From assembly GCA_032622095.1 (NCBI GenBank), contig CP136062.1, positions 55,533,849-55,597,848 on the forward strand: a stretch of 64,000 nucleotides of DNA, written 5' to 3'. The DNA is from Siphonodentalium dalli. Lineage: Eukaryota > Mollusca > Scaphopoda > Gadilida > Siphonodentaliidae. Of the stretch, positions 14,701 through 27,013 are shown piece after piece. Under the pieces are notes generated by a model. The model saw only the letters and a list, made by a program, of their open reading frames with translations. It was not told the DNA's origin and made no database searches. Positions within the stretch are counted from its first letter, which is position 1. Each line of letters starts with the position of its first letter. The translations under genes were made by a program, and so were the position numbers.

Positions 14701-16334
14701 GACTTCCTTCCCAGGAAACGGGCAGGATCGTTTAAATTATATTGGGCAATTTCGTGTTAGGTTTCTAAGAGTCCATTCTGATATATTCTCGATTATAAAC
14801 AAACTATGTTTGGTCAAACATAGTCACAATATACATTAACATGATAGTATCGAATTTAGATTGGGCGAATATATCCAACTCCTTTGCTAAATGCCGTTTG
14901 AGAATATAAACATTTGTCACATTTTATAACTGAGTTTTGGCGGCCATTCTGGCGACCATCTTGGGTCAAATAGATCAATATCGAGTGTAATTGAATGACA
15001 CTAACGATATTTAAAACTGTGTACACTTTTGTTTATTTTATTATGCCTATTTCTGTCCAATGTTAATCTAGAACCCCGAGAAGCAAGTTTATTTGTGAAA
15101 TTACATAGCGAATTATTTAATTTGCATTTTTCGGAGTATGGACAACAATTAGACACAAATTACAGCATAATATGTTTTTCAAAGTACTTGGTGTCATGAC
15201 TGATAAAAACAAAGACAAGTCCTACTCGCTAAAAGTTTACGAATAACCGAAAATGATGTAAGGGGCATGTGTAACAATTCAACACATTTCTATATTTCTG
15301 TCGCCATTTTGACAGCCATCTTGGTTTTTTTATCAATCTTGTTCTTTCAAAAGGAAGCTTGGTGCAATTTTATCATTGCCGTAGAAATATTGTTTATTTT
15401 CTGTGTTAAATTTTCTTCCTCACTCAGTGCCCATTCTGCAATTTTGTGTGGCTGCCATGAAGATGATTTGACTTAATATTTGGTATAATTCTGTTGAATT
15501 ATTGGGTATAAGCAGCTATATGGTTCACCAAATTTGCAAATGATTCCATAAGTCCATGGATTTACGCGAAAAAGTAGCACATATTCACATATATTTACTT
15601 TTCCCCAACACATGAGTGATATCAATAAAAATTGGACAGATTTTTGTGATTTCTCCATTTTGGCAGCCATCTTGGCCGCCATCTTAAACTAAAATGCACT
15701 ATTTTGAGTGTAACTATATGGCAATTCACATATTTAAAATATTTTTACATTATCTTCATCAAATTTAGTTATTTTCTGTTCAACTCTTCGCTAGAATCAC
15801 ATAATTGAATTTTTGTTAACTTTCATAGCACATTTTTTAATTCACATTTTAAAGATTGCTGGCAAGAATGAGATCCGAAATATGACATATTATGTTGTAG
15901 AAATGGTTGGATACTAGAATTTATTCAAATTTAGGTCTTTATTCGTTACAAATTTCAAACATCGGTTAATGATTCAAGAGGAAAGTGTGAAAAATCATCA
16001 TTTTCCAAAGTTCAGTCGCCATTTTGGCGGCCATCTTGGTTTATGGTGGCCACTTTTTCTGTCAAATGGAAGTATGGGGTATTAGTTTCACGTCAGTGGT
16101 GAGATAATCAAATTTCTATAATAAATTCACAAGTAGATATTGATCAAACTGACTCAGTGCATACTGTGAAATTGTGTATGGCGGCCATCTTGATGACGTC
16201 ATAAATCCACCCAGTCGCGACCCCAAGGTGTCTAACATTTGTTTTCTGGTGCCAAAGATATCAAGAAACGTCATTGGCATAGTCGCTATATTTCTTCACA
16301 AAGTGCACACGGGAGTGCATAAGAGCCTCTACTA
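11737..16334. repeat. 5.9-kb tandem unit, copy 3, truncated (4598 bp)
   Basis: Copy 3 follows copy 2 with a constant offset of 5884 bases and stops abruptly at 16334. The last shared bases are AGAGCCTCTACTA; in copies 1 and 2 the next bases are the mirror half of the palindrome (GTAGAGGCTC). The array therefore ends within a base of the centre of the unit's inverted repeat, and unrelated single-copy DNA follows. Confidence 0.93.
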
Positions 16335-17649
16335 TAAACGCACATCTAAACATTTGTGATTTTGTCAAGGGAAATTACTCTAATGATATATGCGAATGAT
16401 ATGGCAATGCCTATTTGTGTCAGTTTGTGAGTGATTAAGTTGATGAATAAAGGTACATTATGTGTGACTAGTTTCCGATAATTGGGTTATTTTGACCACA
16501 ATTGCGCACGATGAAAAGTAATTCCTTCGGTATCGTGTGGAATACTTACCATTTTCAGATGTTTTATGTTACATATTTCTTAACGGTTAGTCGAAAAATG
16601 TCGCCAAACACACATATCGGTTGCCCTTCAAATGGCCACATCAACTTTATATAGCAATATTACAAAGGGTGAAACCTGATTTGTCTAGCTAGCTTTGGGC
16701 AGGGACAGTGGCTGAAATATTAGAAGTTGGAACATCAAGACCTTAATAGTTCAAAAGTTTGAGGTACCATGCAGCTGGAAACATTCAACCCATGATGTGG
16801 GTGCGATGGCTGTTCTCGGACCTGGTATTTTCGACCTGTGTCAATGATGGGTGTTCATTTGGAACTTTCAATGTGGACCAACACTCCCTCGTCCAAGGTC
16901 TCCGGGGACATCTAACCTCGATTTTAAAACACATATATATCACCATCTACTTACTATACCTAATTCTCGGTACCTTCTATTTATACCCAACTAAGTGGCT
17001 GAATTTAGGTAAACATGGCATTTGGCTTATAACCAACATGCACTACTACATTGGTAAGTTAAGGATCAGGGGACCCCGATTTTTTTCTAATAATTCACTC
17101 ATGGAACATTCTGTGTGGCACTATTGGCCAAATTAAATTGTTTAGACCACAAGGTGAACGCAAATTTCTTGAGCACACAAATGCCATGCGGTTCAAATAG
17201 GTTACATAATGTCAAGGTAAATATTTGGGGTCTACTGATTATTAACGCAACTTAGCCTGAAATCATCAGTAACTGTTTCAACACGAAATGCCACACCCCC
17301 GATTCACCGCGTATCCGTGTACCTTCGCACAAAGATCGTTTATATATACGTTTTGAGCCCAAGCCGGACAATTTACTGTAACTCTTTAATTCCATTCATA
17401 ATTAAAATCTAGGCCGCTGACATGGCTATCTCCTTTCAATTCCATTGAGCGTATACCATCTCAATGGGTTAAAAATTGAGATTCCGCGACCGTAATGCAA
17501 AGAACATGTACACAGCTAATCGCACTCACCATTATCCCCACGCAGAATCGTCGTGATCACAGCGTGAAAAATCAATAATGTAGCCTGTGCAGTTGTAATC
17601 TAATAATGAATTTTTACAAAAATGGTATTATTGCTGTACTATAGAACCC
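16335..17649. other. Single-copy DNA without a recognisable gene
   Basis: This is the first non-repeat DNA after the truncated array. It contains one 125-codon open frame on + (16759-17136) with a hydrophobic middle (HIYITIYLLYLILGTFYLY), but it resembles no family I know, has no visible splice context and could be chance. Nothing else is supported. Confidence 0.5.
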
Positions 17650-17982
17650 GCTTAGTGCCACCGCACACGCTGCGATTAAAATCGTAAGTGGGGAAAATCG
17701 CAGGAGGAAGCATCCGATGCGCATGCCCACGACAATATCGTAGCCAAATCGTAGCAATCAAGCACTGTTTGATTTTACCAGGAAAATCGTGGCGCGACTT
17801 TGGCAACGTGCGCGATCGTAGCTGTCACATGACCACTGTCGCACTGGTCATGTTGTAAATACCACGAAAATCGTAGCTGCAAAGATCGCAGCGCCGTAGC
17901 GTCTGCGGGCAAGCTACGATTTCTCCACCTACGATTTTCCCCACTTACGATTTTAATCGTAGCGTCTGCGGTGGCACTTAGC
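17650..17982. mobile_element. MITE with 51-bp terminal inverted repeats
   Basis: Bases 17650-17700 and the reverse complement of 17932-17982 agree at 48 of 51 positions by eye. Both begin GCTTAGTGCC or GCTAAGTGCC and include ATTAAAATCGTAAGTGGGGA. The 333-bp interior repeats CGATTTT/AAAATCG and TACGATT-like words several times and has no transposase frame. This is the structure of a small non-autonomous DNA transposon. I could not find a convincing target-site duplication, so the superfamily is open. Confidence 0.85.
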
Positions 17983-18796
17983 CAGTACTTTATCATTGCG
18001 TATTGCGATTTTTTTTTACATATTACAAAGCTGTAGCGTTCGAGTACTATGAAAACGTGTAAAGATGAAACTTTCAGGCCCCTTTTTTCTCTCCACCAAA
18101 TGCAAAGATTTTCCGATCAAGTGAATCCCGGTATATAGATGGTTCGCAAAAAAAGATCATATAAGTCATTACATGTCAATGTATTTTGCATATAATGAGT
18201 TTTTGGCATACGTTGAGTTTCAATCTACTATGAAAGAAATACACTGATAGAAATACAGTCGAATACTATAGAACACAAAATATGTTTTACAAAATTAGTA
18301 AATCACAAATTAACGCTGATATTACAAAAATTGTATTATACAGTATAGGCCCCTGGTTGGGGTGACGTTGCAGCTTCTATAGTACTGAAATTATTTCCTT
18401 ATAAATTCTTTGATCAATGAACTTACATGCGATCTGAGGGAATGTTTAAGATACTATTAGATTGCCACTTTAATGACATCAAATTCAATACCGACCTTCC
18501 ATGAACATACTGTTAGTTATTAACACCACCGGTGTATACTGTTGGCCAAATTATAGAATTCCATGGTCCTATGTAGGTTTTATAAATGGATAATTGTTTT
18601 TCCGGTTATTTTGGGACTCGTTAAAGTTGTACTGAGACCCCGAGTCCGGTAAAAGCTGTAGTTGGAATGTCCAAGTTTGTGAAAGTTCTATTGACTATGC
18701 CGATGATTTGAGAAGCTTTATTGTTTTAGTGTATTGTAGAAAAGGTAATCTGGCCGTGTCAAATTTCGTGGGGTGTGTATTCGCTGGATGTCTTAT
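17983..18796. other. Intergenic, nothing recognised
   Basis: AT-rich DNA with no open frame of note, no exon-like segment and no repeat that I can see. Confidence 0.5.
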
Positions 18797-18921
18797 ATAT
18801 ACGATAATAGTATAGTGTGTTTTGAGATGTGTTTTATCTCAATGAGTTAGAAGTATGAATCGGACTTCTAACGAGTGGGAGATAAAACACATCTCAAAAC
18901 AAACTATGCTATTGTTGTATT
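18797..18921. repeat. Hairpin, ~55-bp arms
   Basis: The left arm contains GTTTTGAGATGTGTTTTATC and the right arm its complement GATAAAACACATCTCAAAAC. The arms are separated by a short loop around ATGAATCGG near 18854-18862. This is probably a small foldback or MITE remnant. Confidence 0.8.
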
Positions 18922-20050
18922 TATCTTATGCCAACTGACACTATCATTTATGATCAAATTAATCCAAATTTATGACAGTTTTCAGAAAAAAACAGCCTAT
19001 ATTTTAGTCATTTCGAAGAGCAATTCCCGTTACGCATGAATACGCAGTTACAGTACATGTGATGAGGTCGCGAATTTATGGAACATTGGGGTGATTTGTC
19101 AGCAATAAACAAGATATAAATCCTGATTTAATATGAATCCATGTACAGAAATCGAATCTGTGAAATTCTATCAATAAAATATCAATGTTCTCAAACAAAA
19201 AGCAAAGTCATTCAAACTGTTATACAGTAGTTCAGAATTCGCTCGATTGAAAATAATCATGCAAGTTCTGAGAAAAGTGTACATCGTAAATTTTGTACGG
19301 TGCAAGGTGTCTAAAATAACGGGAAAAGAATAGTGTGAGCTAAAATTTAGTCCTATTTGGGACATGTAATCATGTAGCTTCGAATATGTAGCTTCATTAC
19401 TATTTTATTTCACTTGTATGCATTAATTTATTCGTTTAAACCACCCGAAACGCTAAAGTAGACGTGACCCAATTTCAAGGCAGCAACATCGTGAGGTGAA
19501 AGGTCACGTTGCGCATAGTCCTTTCTTGGGGTATAATACACATATTTATCATATGACTCAATCATTATTTACGTTGGAAAGTATGTCATAAATCAATTTC
19601 ATATCAATTACTAGTTCATATCACCTTCCGATAATTTGATTGGTTTGTTGACAAAACGTGTGTTCTGATTAGCTGAATGGCAGCCGGGGCCGAGCCGCAT
19701 CTCTAACTAAATGCAGGTCAAATTCGTGCGCGTCAATCAACGCGATGCCCAAATTCTCGCAATTATAATCTTGAAATATATAGTTTTGGACATTGTTATA
19801 CGATAAATAGAATATGTAATTCGTATTTATATAATAAACATACGATATAATGTCACAAACTGAGAACAGAATAGCGCACTATATCTTCGCGTGCATATTA
19901 TTTCTGCTAGTTCACCAGGTGTAATTGGGCTTCCGGTGCAATGAAGTGACGTCACATTAATCTTTCGCTGCCGATGTCATATAGCTATTTAGTGATTTGT
20001 CTGCGTTTTGGACATCATAATCAATTTATAGGTGTCATATGATATATAGA
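18922..20050. other. Intergenic, nothing recognised
   Basis: No coding region, RNA gene or clear repeat could be supported in this stretch. Confidence 0.5.
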
Positions 20051-20195
20051 ATATGTAATTCGTGTTTCTCTCATATTATATTTATGAAACTCGTCACGAA
20101 TTTTCAGTTTTCTCTCGCCGGAGGCTCGAGAAAACTGAAAATTCTTTGACTCGTTTCATAAATATCATATGAGAGAAACACTCATTTCATATCCT
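20051..20195. repeat. Hairpin, ~65-bp arms
   Basis: TTTCTCTCATAT...TTTATGAAAC...ATTTTCAGTTTTCTC on the left pairs with GAGAAAACTGAAAAT...GTTTCATAAATATCATATGAGAGAAA on the right around a tight centre near 20121 (TCGCCGGAGGCTCGA). The pairing has few mismatches. It is a probable foldback MITE. Confidence 0.8.
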
Positions 20196-20409
20196 CTATG
20201 TAAGATATAGCTAAAATTTAATACACAGTATAACATCAAACCGGTATAAGATAAAGTTGCAGCTTATAACTACATGTATTATGACGCGTTAATTGCGTTC
20301 GGTGTTTAGGTATGAACAATGGCTGGGTCATGCACATGCACTTGAAGATTTTATGGCGGGAACACAATTTTTTATGTGGATTTCGAAGCTTTCTGGTTTG
20401 GTGAATGAA

Positions 20410-20725
20410 CAACCTGCAGTAATAAGGCCTCACTCTCACCAAAAAAGTTCCGAAGGGTACACATGGTTTGTGATCGGCACGAACACCATTACATAAGTTG
20501 TGTTTATGAAAGTCTGGCGCCCATTAGCAGTTTGTTTTCAGTATATTTTAATATTCATTGGAACGTAAACAATTATTCTCTGCCAGAAATCATGGCAGAT
20601 ACGAAGACTGAATATCTTTTATAATGACATTTCAAACCCCGTGTACCCTTCAGCACATTTTGAAAACCCAATGTACCCTTCAGCACTTTTTTGGTGAGAG
20701 TGACCCCTTCATCAGTAATAAGCCG
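20410..20725. repeat. Interrupted inverted repeat
   Basis: CACTCTCACCAAAAAAGTTC followed by GAAGGGTACAC on the left (20430-20462) returns inverted at about 20640-20710. On the right the GTACCCTTCAGCAC word occurs twice, about 35 bases apart. The ~170-bp spacer has no gene. Confidence 0.65.
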
Positions 20726-23406
20726 TAGTTTTTTGTAATAATTTGAAGGATCAGTTGTTTTAACGGAATTCTGAGGCGGTGCATTCATGTAACCAATATA
20801 TTTTATATTATAATTTATATTTATTGCTAATGATATGATCTTGGTGGTGTTACCATTTCTGACTGTAGTTTTCTTGTATTATATTATTATAAAATCAAGT
20901 GTAGGTATGTAACGGAGCTGAGAGTCTATCTGACTCGTTATGTTTTATTTATTATTATTATTATGATTATTGCTATATTGTTGGGGAAAAATGAGCCAAA
21001 TGTGTTCGATAACAAAACTAAAACAGCATATGCTTTGCAAAAGAGAAAATGTAGCCAAATGTGTCAATTTTGGCGAAAGGCAGCCAACCAAATAACCCAG
21101 TTCGACTCTGGGGTGAACACCAATAACTGTCCGCCGGGTCTGATCGATCGCAACTAAATTTCGGGGTGTTCATGACTAACCGGACATGCAGTAATTTCGA
21201 AGCGCGTGCCTGTATATAAATTGGAAATTTTGAATACTGAGACATTCCATGACAATACTCAATATATATTATACTCGGTATAACGGTTGTGGCGATAAGT
21301 CTGGTTTTGAGCGGACAAGTTTGTTCAATGAAATAATTTGCCCACTGAAAATACTTTCTCACAAATAATGAGAAATTTCACAATATCATACTATTTACAT
21401 GTCAATGTTAACATCCATGGCAAATAGTATGCCCATAAATTCATATACAGCTGTTTATAGTGCATTTCCCCCGCAAATATCGGTTTTGGTGTTAAAGGGG
21501 GGTGGGTGTAAAAACAAAATGGTCGGAAAAACTGCCGAAAACGGAAACAAATTTGGACGCGAGGGTGGGTGGGTCCGAACAAGGGTCGAAAGTTAAAAAT
21601 CAGCATAAATGCCTGAAATTTTTTCCCGACTCCCTGCACATTCCAGAGATAACGGAACAATCATAAATTGGAACGGGGACAATTTGTTCGGTCTTCTTTT
21701 CACAATCGCCACGGAGAGTTGTATTGCCTGGATAACAACTCTGCGAATTAAGATCCAATCGCGGCCATCTTTACGCATCGCGTGATGGGGTCACTTGGAG
21801 AATGGTCCTTGGAAATATTGTCTTTGCGGGGTATCAAATCTTGGAGAAACATATAGTCACCAAACATGCACATTCGTGACGAAAACGAAATGCGCACAGA
21901 CATTTTTCGTCAAGAAGTGCTTTGTATGACGCACCATCCATAACGTCGCCAGGGAAACAGGTATGTGGACATAATAAAAATTACCAATAATAAAAAAATT
22001 AATTTAAATTTAAATTAAAAAACAATCTTATTGATATATATAGGTAATAGAAAAAACCGGCAAGTCTGTTATTAACGATATACTAAGCGTTTGTTAGAAA
22101 TTGAGAAATTGAACATTTTGATAAGTTGGACCGAGTCGATCAATCTGGAAAACCTGGAGCTAGCTGCAGGTAAACTAAAGTCAAGTCAACATTTAGAAAA
22201 CATATTTAAAAATGTCTCTGTCTGTGGTCTCGGGCAGGATGTGGTTGACCGATTTTGACATTTGATGGTCGGAAATGATTGTAAATGATGCGGCCACGAG
22301 CACTGCATGACCATCCAATAAGACCGGTGATGTTTAGGCCCCACAAATCAGGATATCGGAAGAGTTGTTGTGATTACCCCATATGATCTTCCTTTTCTCG
22401 ATTTTTGCTTTTTCTACATTATTTTACGTTCTGGTCACATCAGGGCGAGCAGTCGAATATACTTGCTGAGCAAGGTTTGATAATGTTTCCACCGCTTGGC
22501 CAGTTGGCTTTTCGAAATTTTGCAAGAAACCTCATTTCCACCCACCCAGATCAACCTGAAACGAGTGGCTTTGACGGGCATTTCTGAACATTTCCCACCA
22601 ATGAATATGAATCCTTCTGCACTTCTATTATTGTTGTGTATGTTTGTCGTTTGCTCACTTTTTTCAAAACACCCCTCGAAATGAATAATATACCATACCC
22701 ATGTATACTTTAGTAAATAACTGAATGGGAGAATCCATTCAGCAAAGAAGGGGTTCACATCAGCTCATCAGTGTTCACGCTGGACCGAAAAATATTTTTG
22801 GAAAATTCTGATTTTTGTTGGCCAAATTAAAAAAACTATGGCCAAATTAAATCCTCATTTTCTGGTCTCACAATTAATGAATAATATAATAATATAATTA
22901 TGTCCATACCTTCAAAGTCTAAACTTCTTTAAGCCCACCAATTGTTACTTGACAATATACCACTACCCACCATCTACCATTCAGCATTATGACAGCAAAA
23001 GAATTCAAAGGACTGTTTTATTCATTGTTTGATAGTGCACTACCATCAGTACCAATTGTTACCCATTAAGCCGTATCACCTGATCAAGTAGCAGACGACC
23101 ATACTATACATTTGATTCACGTGTCAATTTGGGTTTTCGAATTAGATTTCCGATTTTGGGGTGAAAAAACTTTGGCCAAATGAAATGTTTGTTGCCACTT
23201 TCGAAAAATATGGCAATTAGCTAATTTGGTCAATGCCAACGTTAACCCTGCAACGTATCCTCACACATCATCGATAGAAATGACATATATAGTTATCAAC
23301 TATTGACTTCGTGGCAATCGCATTTTTCTATGCTAATAATTTACAGATGTGCACATTTTATAGCACTGAACCCTGACCCGGTCAGTTTTCCATTTCTGAT
23401 TTTGTT
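20726..23406. other. Intergenic, no gene recognised
   Basis: The stretch holds a short TTA-type microsatellite (about 20946-20966), an AT-only patch (about 21980-22015) and a fragment of a dispersed repeat (22582-22750, listed separately). Open frames of 60-114 codons exist on both strands but none shows a domain, a codon pattern or splice sites that would support a gene. A G-rich stretch with GGGTGGGTGGGTCCG-like words at 21495-21580 resembles the ends of the DNA transposon at 48.1-49.7 kb. Confidence 0.5.
22582..22750. repeat. Fragment of a dispersed repeat also at 36.2 kb
   Basis: The string ATTTCCCACCAATGAATATG at about 22588 recurs at about 36298, followed in both places by similar AT-rich sequence, a TAGTAAATAA/TAGTGAATAATA word and a GAATCCATT/AATCCATT word. 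Two diverged copies of one element are the simplest reading. Confidence 0.6.
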
Positions 23407-23944
23407 TTAAAGGGACACAAATCATTCGAGGTGGGTTCATGCAAGCGAAATGACATAAACATCTGTAAAACGACTATAATAAACAAGTATACTTAAAACA
23501 AAACCCACTTTGTTGTTATGCTCATTATTAATATAACTCTCCAATAACGAGACTTAGCAGATCAAAACTTGTGTTATGTAAACATTACTGGTACAGTGGG
23601 TTTATCGATCAAAGTCCAATTAGTTCAATACGATACAAACCTTTAATCAGATTTTAATATTGGTAAAGGTCAAAGCATTAAACTATATTCTAAACATCAT
23701 ATTCAGACTAAAAAATTGTAACTTGGTACGTGATCAGCGATGTTTCTTGACAAAATATCTGTAAAAGTTTTGTTTACGTAACAATGATGACGTAAACTTC
23801 GAAATTTCGCAAAATTTCGTTATTAAAAAGTTATCAAAAATTAATATTGTATTATTTCTCCACGTTCTTCTTAATGGTGGTGTTTTAACAAATTTTTATA
23901 ATTTTTGCTCATTTACTAACTGTGAGTGCCTTGTGTCCCTTTAA
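23407..23944. mobile_element. Candidate TTAA-flanked MITE
   Basis: TTAAAGGGACACAA at 23407-23420 reappears as its exact complement TTGTGTCCCTTTAA at 23931-23944, bounding 538 bp of non-coding DNA. TTAA may be the target site, as in piggyBac-type insertions, with AGGGACACAA as a short terminal inverted repeat. The same AAAGGGACACAA word occurs in the loop of the 4.3-kb foldback (near 54440), so it belongs to a dispersed family. The assignment is tentative because the match is only 14 bp. Confidence 0.5.
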
Positions 23945-24234
23945 TTTATCAGGTTCTTGGACAAAAACAATAAAATAAGACCGTCATTGTGACGTTCATG
24001 TTGTTTCGTATATTGCATAATTATACCCTGGCATGGAATTTGTCCCCCAAATTTCGGTGACCGGGTTATAATTGTTTTTAATTCCGCAGGTGATATATAC
24101 TTATCAAAGTATTAGCAAATATTTCGACGGCTCGTTTATACAGGGTTATCTTCATAATATATTTAATTCGTTTCATTTCACAGACGTACACGACCATACT
24201 GTCAATGTTTAACATCTATATCTATATTTGCGAA

Positions 24235-24258
24235 TGTCTGTCTGTCTGTCTGTCTGCA
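24235..24258. repeat. (TCTG)n microsatellite
   Basis: About five TCTG units, just upstream of the ~140-bp array. A second interrupted tract lies at 25436-25462. Confidence 0.9.
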
Positions 24259-24284
24259 GAAAAGGGGGAGGGGCAGAACAAAAA

Positions 24285-25720
24285 TTTGTTGCCGATTGCC
24301 ACCAAACTTATATATAATAATCCCCATGATATGAGGAATATAATGGTGTGGTTTAAATATGGCAAAAGTCCCGCCGTTCGCGTCAGGGGTGCCCGGAAGG
24401 GGAGGGGCAGATTTGTTTCTGTCGCCGATTTCCACCAAACTTATATATAATCATCCCCATGATATGAAGAATCCAACGGTGGGGTTTAAATATGTCAAAA
24501 GTGGCGTCGTTCGAGTCAGGGGTGCACGGAAGGGGAGAGGGGCACCAAAATTGATAAAACTAATTTTAGCGGCGATCTCCACAAAATTGATATATATTCT
24601 TCTTCATGATACAAGGAATCTAATTGTGCGATTTAACAACGCCAAATTGTTGTCTTTTGGATGAGAGATTGGGAGGGGGTGGGCACTAAATTTGATAACA
24701 ATTGGTTTAGTCGCCGATTGCCACCACACTTATACAAAATCATCCCCATGGTATGATGAGTCTAATGGTGTGGCTTATATCTGTCAAATGTGGCCTAATT
24801 TGAGTCAGGGTTGCATTGAAAGGGACAGGGGCACCAAAATTCCACCAAATTGATACACGTTCTTATCCATGATACGAGGAATCTAATCGTGTGATTTAAA
24901 GACGACATAGTGGTGCTGTTTGGGTGAAAGATGGGGGGAGGGATTGGCACCAAATTTGATAAAAAAAATTGTTTAGTCGCCGATTATCACCAAACTTATA
25001 AACAATCATCTCCATGATATCAGGAGAGTAATCGTGTGGATTAAGGATGTCACAAGTGGTGCCATTCGCGTCAGTGGTGTATAGAGATGAGAGGGACAAA
25101 ACAAATTATATCTATATGTTTAGTGCCGATTTCCACCAGATTGATACATATTTTTCTCTGTGATACGAGGAATCTTATCGTGTCGTTTAGATACACCAAA
25201 TTTGTGCCCTATGGGTGAGAGATATGGGAACCTTAAATTTGATACGAAGTTGTATACTCGCCAATTTTCACCAATTTCATATATATGCATCTCTAATCTC
25301 TAATGAGCCTTAGTGTGTGCAGCTTGAATCTGAAATAGGGACGGAGGGTCACCAAAACAGATACAAAATATTTTTAGTACTAATTACCATCAAATTCAGA
25401 CACGTTCTTCTCAAATGATACAAGAAATCAAACCGGTCTGTCTGTCTTTCTGTCTGTCTGTGTGCGTTCTATATATAACTTCACACAGTACAATCGAGAT
25501 GGCACCAAGGCGTTCTAAGAGGAGTATCTTTTTACAAGGAAGATAATGGTGCGGGTTAAAATTTTATAAAATGACGCTGTTGGTGTCAGGGGAAGAAAAG
25601 GGGGAGGTCGGCAAAATTAAAAAAAATATTGTAAAATAGTTTTGTCGCCGATTTCCACCAAACGAATACATAATCACCTTCGCAATATGGCGTTGTTCGA
25701 GTCAGCGTTGCATCAACAAA
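24285..25720. repeat. Degenerate ~140-bp tandem array
   Basis: The words GCCGATTTCCACCAAAC, then TATATATAATCATCCCCATG, then ATATGAGGAATCTAATGGTG, then GTCAGGGGTGC recur in that order near 24295, 24428, 24571, 24716, 24842, 24978, 25122, 25259 and 25647, with spacing mostly 125-145 bp. Stray units occur at 32651-32760 and 33058-33160. The short open frames here simply follow the repeat. Confidence 0.85.
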
Positions 25721-26612
25721 TGATTTAATAAACTATCACACAATGAGCTAGCAAAAAGAGATACATAGAAGAAGCATTAAACGTATATTTATCATTCTAT
25801 TGAAGAGATACATATATTCGTGCAAACTGAGAGACCTCGAACCGTCAGAGGATTGCATATATATTATAACAAAATTGAGTCTGTTCCATTCAATACAGTT
25901 TCCACAAAAATTACAATTTGTCAAGAGATATGGAAGGCCTGTTCAAAAATAGTGGTCACAGTGTGCAGTAAAATATAGTTTCTTCTGATATACACGAAAA
26001 TGCAGTTAGTAGCATAAGTCTTTTTAGGATCCTCCCAATACTGACATCTGACAAGGGTTTTATAACAGACTCATCGACTGACATAAACAACTGAAAATCT
26101 CGCTCTGTGCCTGGCACATGTAGCTGATATTTATGCGCATCAACTTTTCGTTTAAACTGAGAATATTTAGCCAATATATAGCACCATGAACAGAGGAGCA
26201 CCTGGAAATTTCTTTGAAACATCTGTATCTTCATGGAGATATGATAGCCAGTTGTCCTCGAGATCTTAGTCCAAGCCACTAAATTGATTGATACATCTCA
26301 ATATTTAAAACCCAATTATCATCTTTTATCGAACTACTGTGTTTATGATGTTCACGTATCATATTATAACGTCTAATGTATACGCAGTTGTAAATAAATA
26401 AATACTTCATTATTGTTGGAACGGATTAATCACGATAAACAGAATAACAATTGACAAGGTGAGCCACTACTTATATTCCATGACTGTAATAATCATGTTT
26501 TATGATGCTATTTGAATATACAATTTATGAGAAAACGTATAACACTTTAAGCAAGAGCACTCTCTATCCCCAACAAATATTCACAGCATACAGAGGGTTT
26601 CACATCGCATTA

Positions 26613-26642
26613 ACCTGGGCAACGCCGGGTAACCCTGCTAAT
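26613..26642 (+). mobile_element. Helitron-type 3' terminus
   Basis: A GC-rich hairpin (ACCTGGGC / GCCGGGT with an AAC loop) is followed after seven bases by CTAAT, matching the CTRRT terminal signature of Helitrons. The AT-rich DNA that follows would be the target. Confidence 0.5.
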
Positions 26643-26816
26643 ACAGATTAAATGCACAAAGTGTTTGCAATAAATTGCAACCGTGCAGACAGAGAATTCA
26701 GTGTGCACTACTTATCTTATGTCAAGAAAGGTACGTCAATAACAAGGTCGGATGCAATGCGTAGGTCTCTGTTTGATTTACTTGCACAAACACATCATGA
26801 ATATTGTACAGTAATG

Positions 26817-27013
26817 CCCTAAGTAATCGACTCCATAACCACAGCAGAATTGTGGGTAACTTTTCAAGATTTAGTCGGAAATATGGCTTGTTGCCATTCA
26901 TAGGAAAACTCTCGGCGAGAGCTTTCCGGTGAATGGCAACAAGCCATATTTCCGATTAAATCCTGAAAAGTTACCCATAATTCTGCTGTGGTTATGGAGT
27001 CGATTAATTCGGG
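26817..27013. repeat. Near-perfect hairpin, ~95-bp arms
   Basis: AATCGACTCCATAACCACAG near 26824 pairs with CTGTGGTTATGGAGTCGATT near 26988, and AAATATGGCTTGTTGCCATT with its complement. The arms meet around CTCTCGGCGAGAG at about 26909-26921, so the loop is almost nil. The open frame at 26864-27103 (minus) is only a reading of this hairpin. Confidence 0.85.

Larger units (their letters stand above)
24200..26642. mobile_element. Helentron/HINE-like non-autonomous element (candidate)
   Basis: Three parts are in the order seen in molluscan 'pearl' and other Helentron-associated elements: a (TCTG)n microsatellite, a degenerate tandem array, and a 3' end formed by a small hairpin followed by a CTRRT-type terminus. 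The hairpin ACCTGGGCAACGCCGGGT lies at 26613-26630 and CTAAT at 26638-26642. A second (TCTG)n tract at 25436-25462 suggests nesting of two copies. The 5' limit is a guess. No Rep/helicase protein is present. The family link is inferred from general knowledge of Helitron ends. Confidence 0.5.

Noticed and set aside
16759-17136. A 125-codon + frame with a hydrophobic segment
   Set aside because: No family resemblance, no signal peptide and no exon borders; this length can occur by chance in the window.
25956-26279. A 107-codon minus frame ending ...SVIKPLSDVSIGRILKRLMLLT, faintly like the core of tyrosine recombinases of Crypton/DIRS type
   Set aside because: The resemblance is short, the catalytic Arg-His-x-x-Arg and Tyr region is not found downstream, and no related frame is seen nearby.
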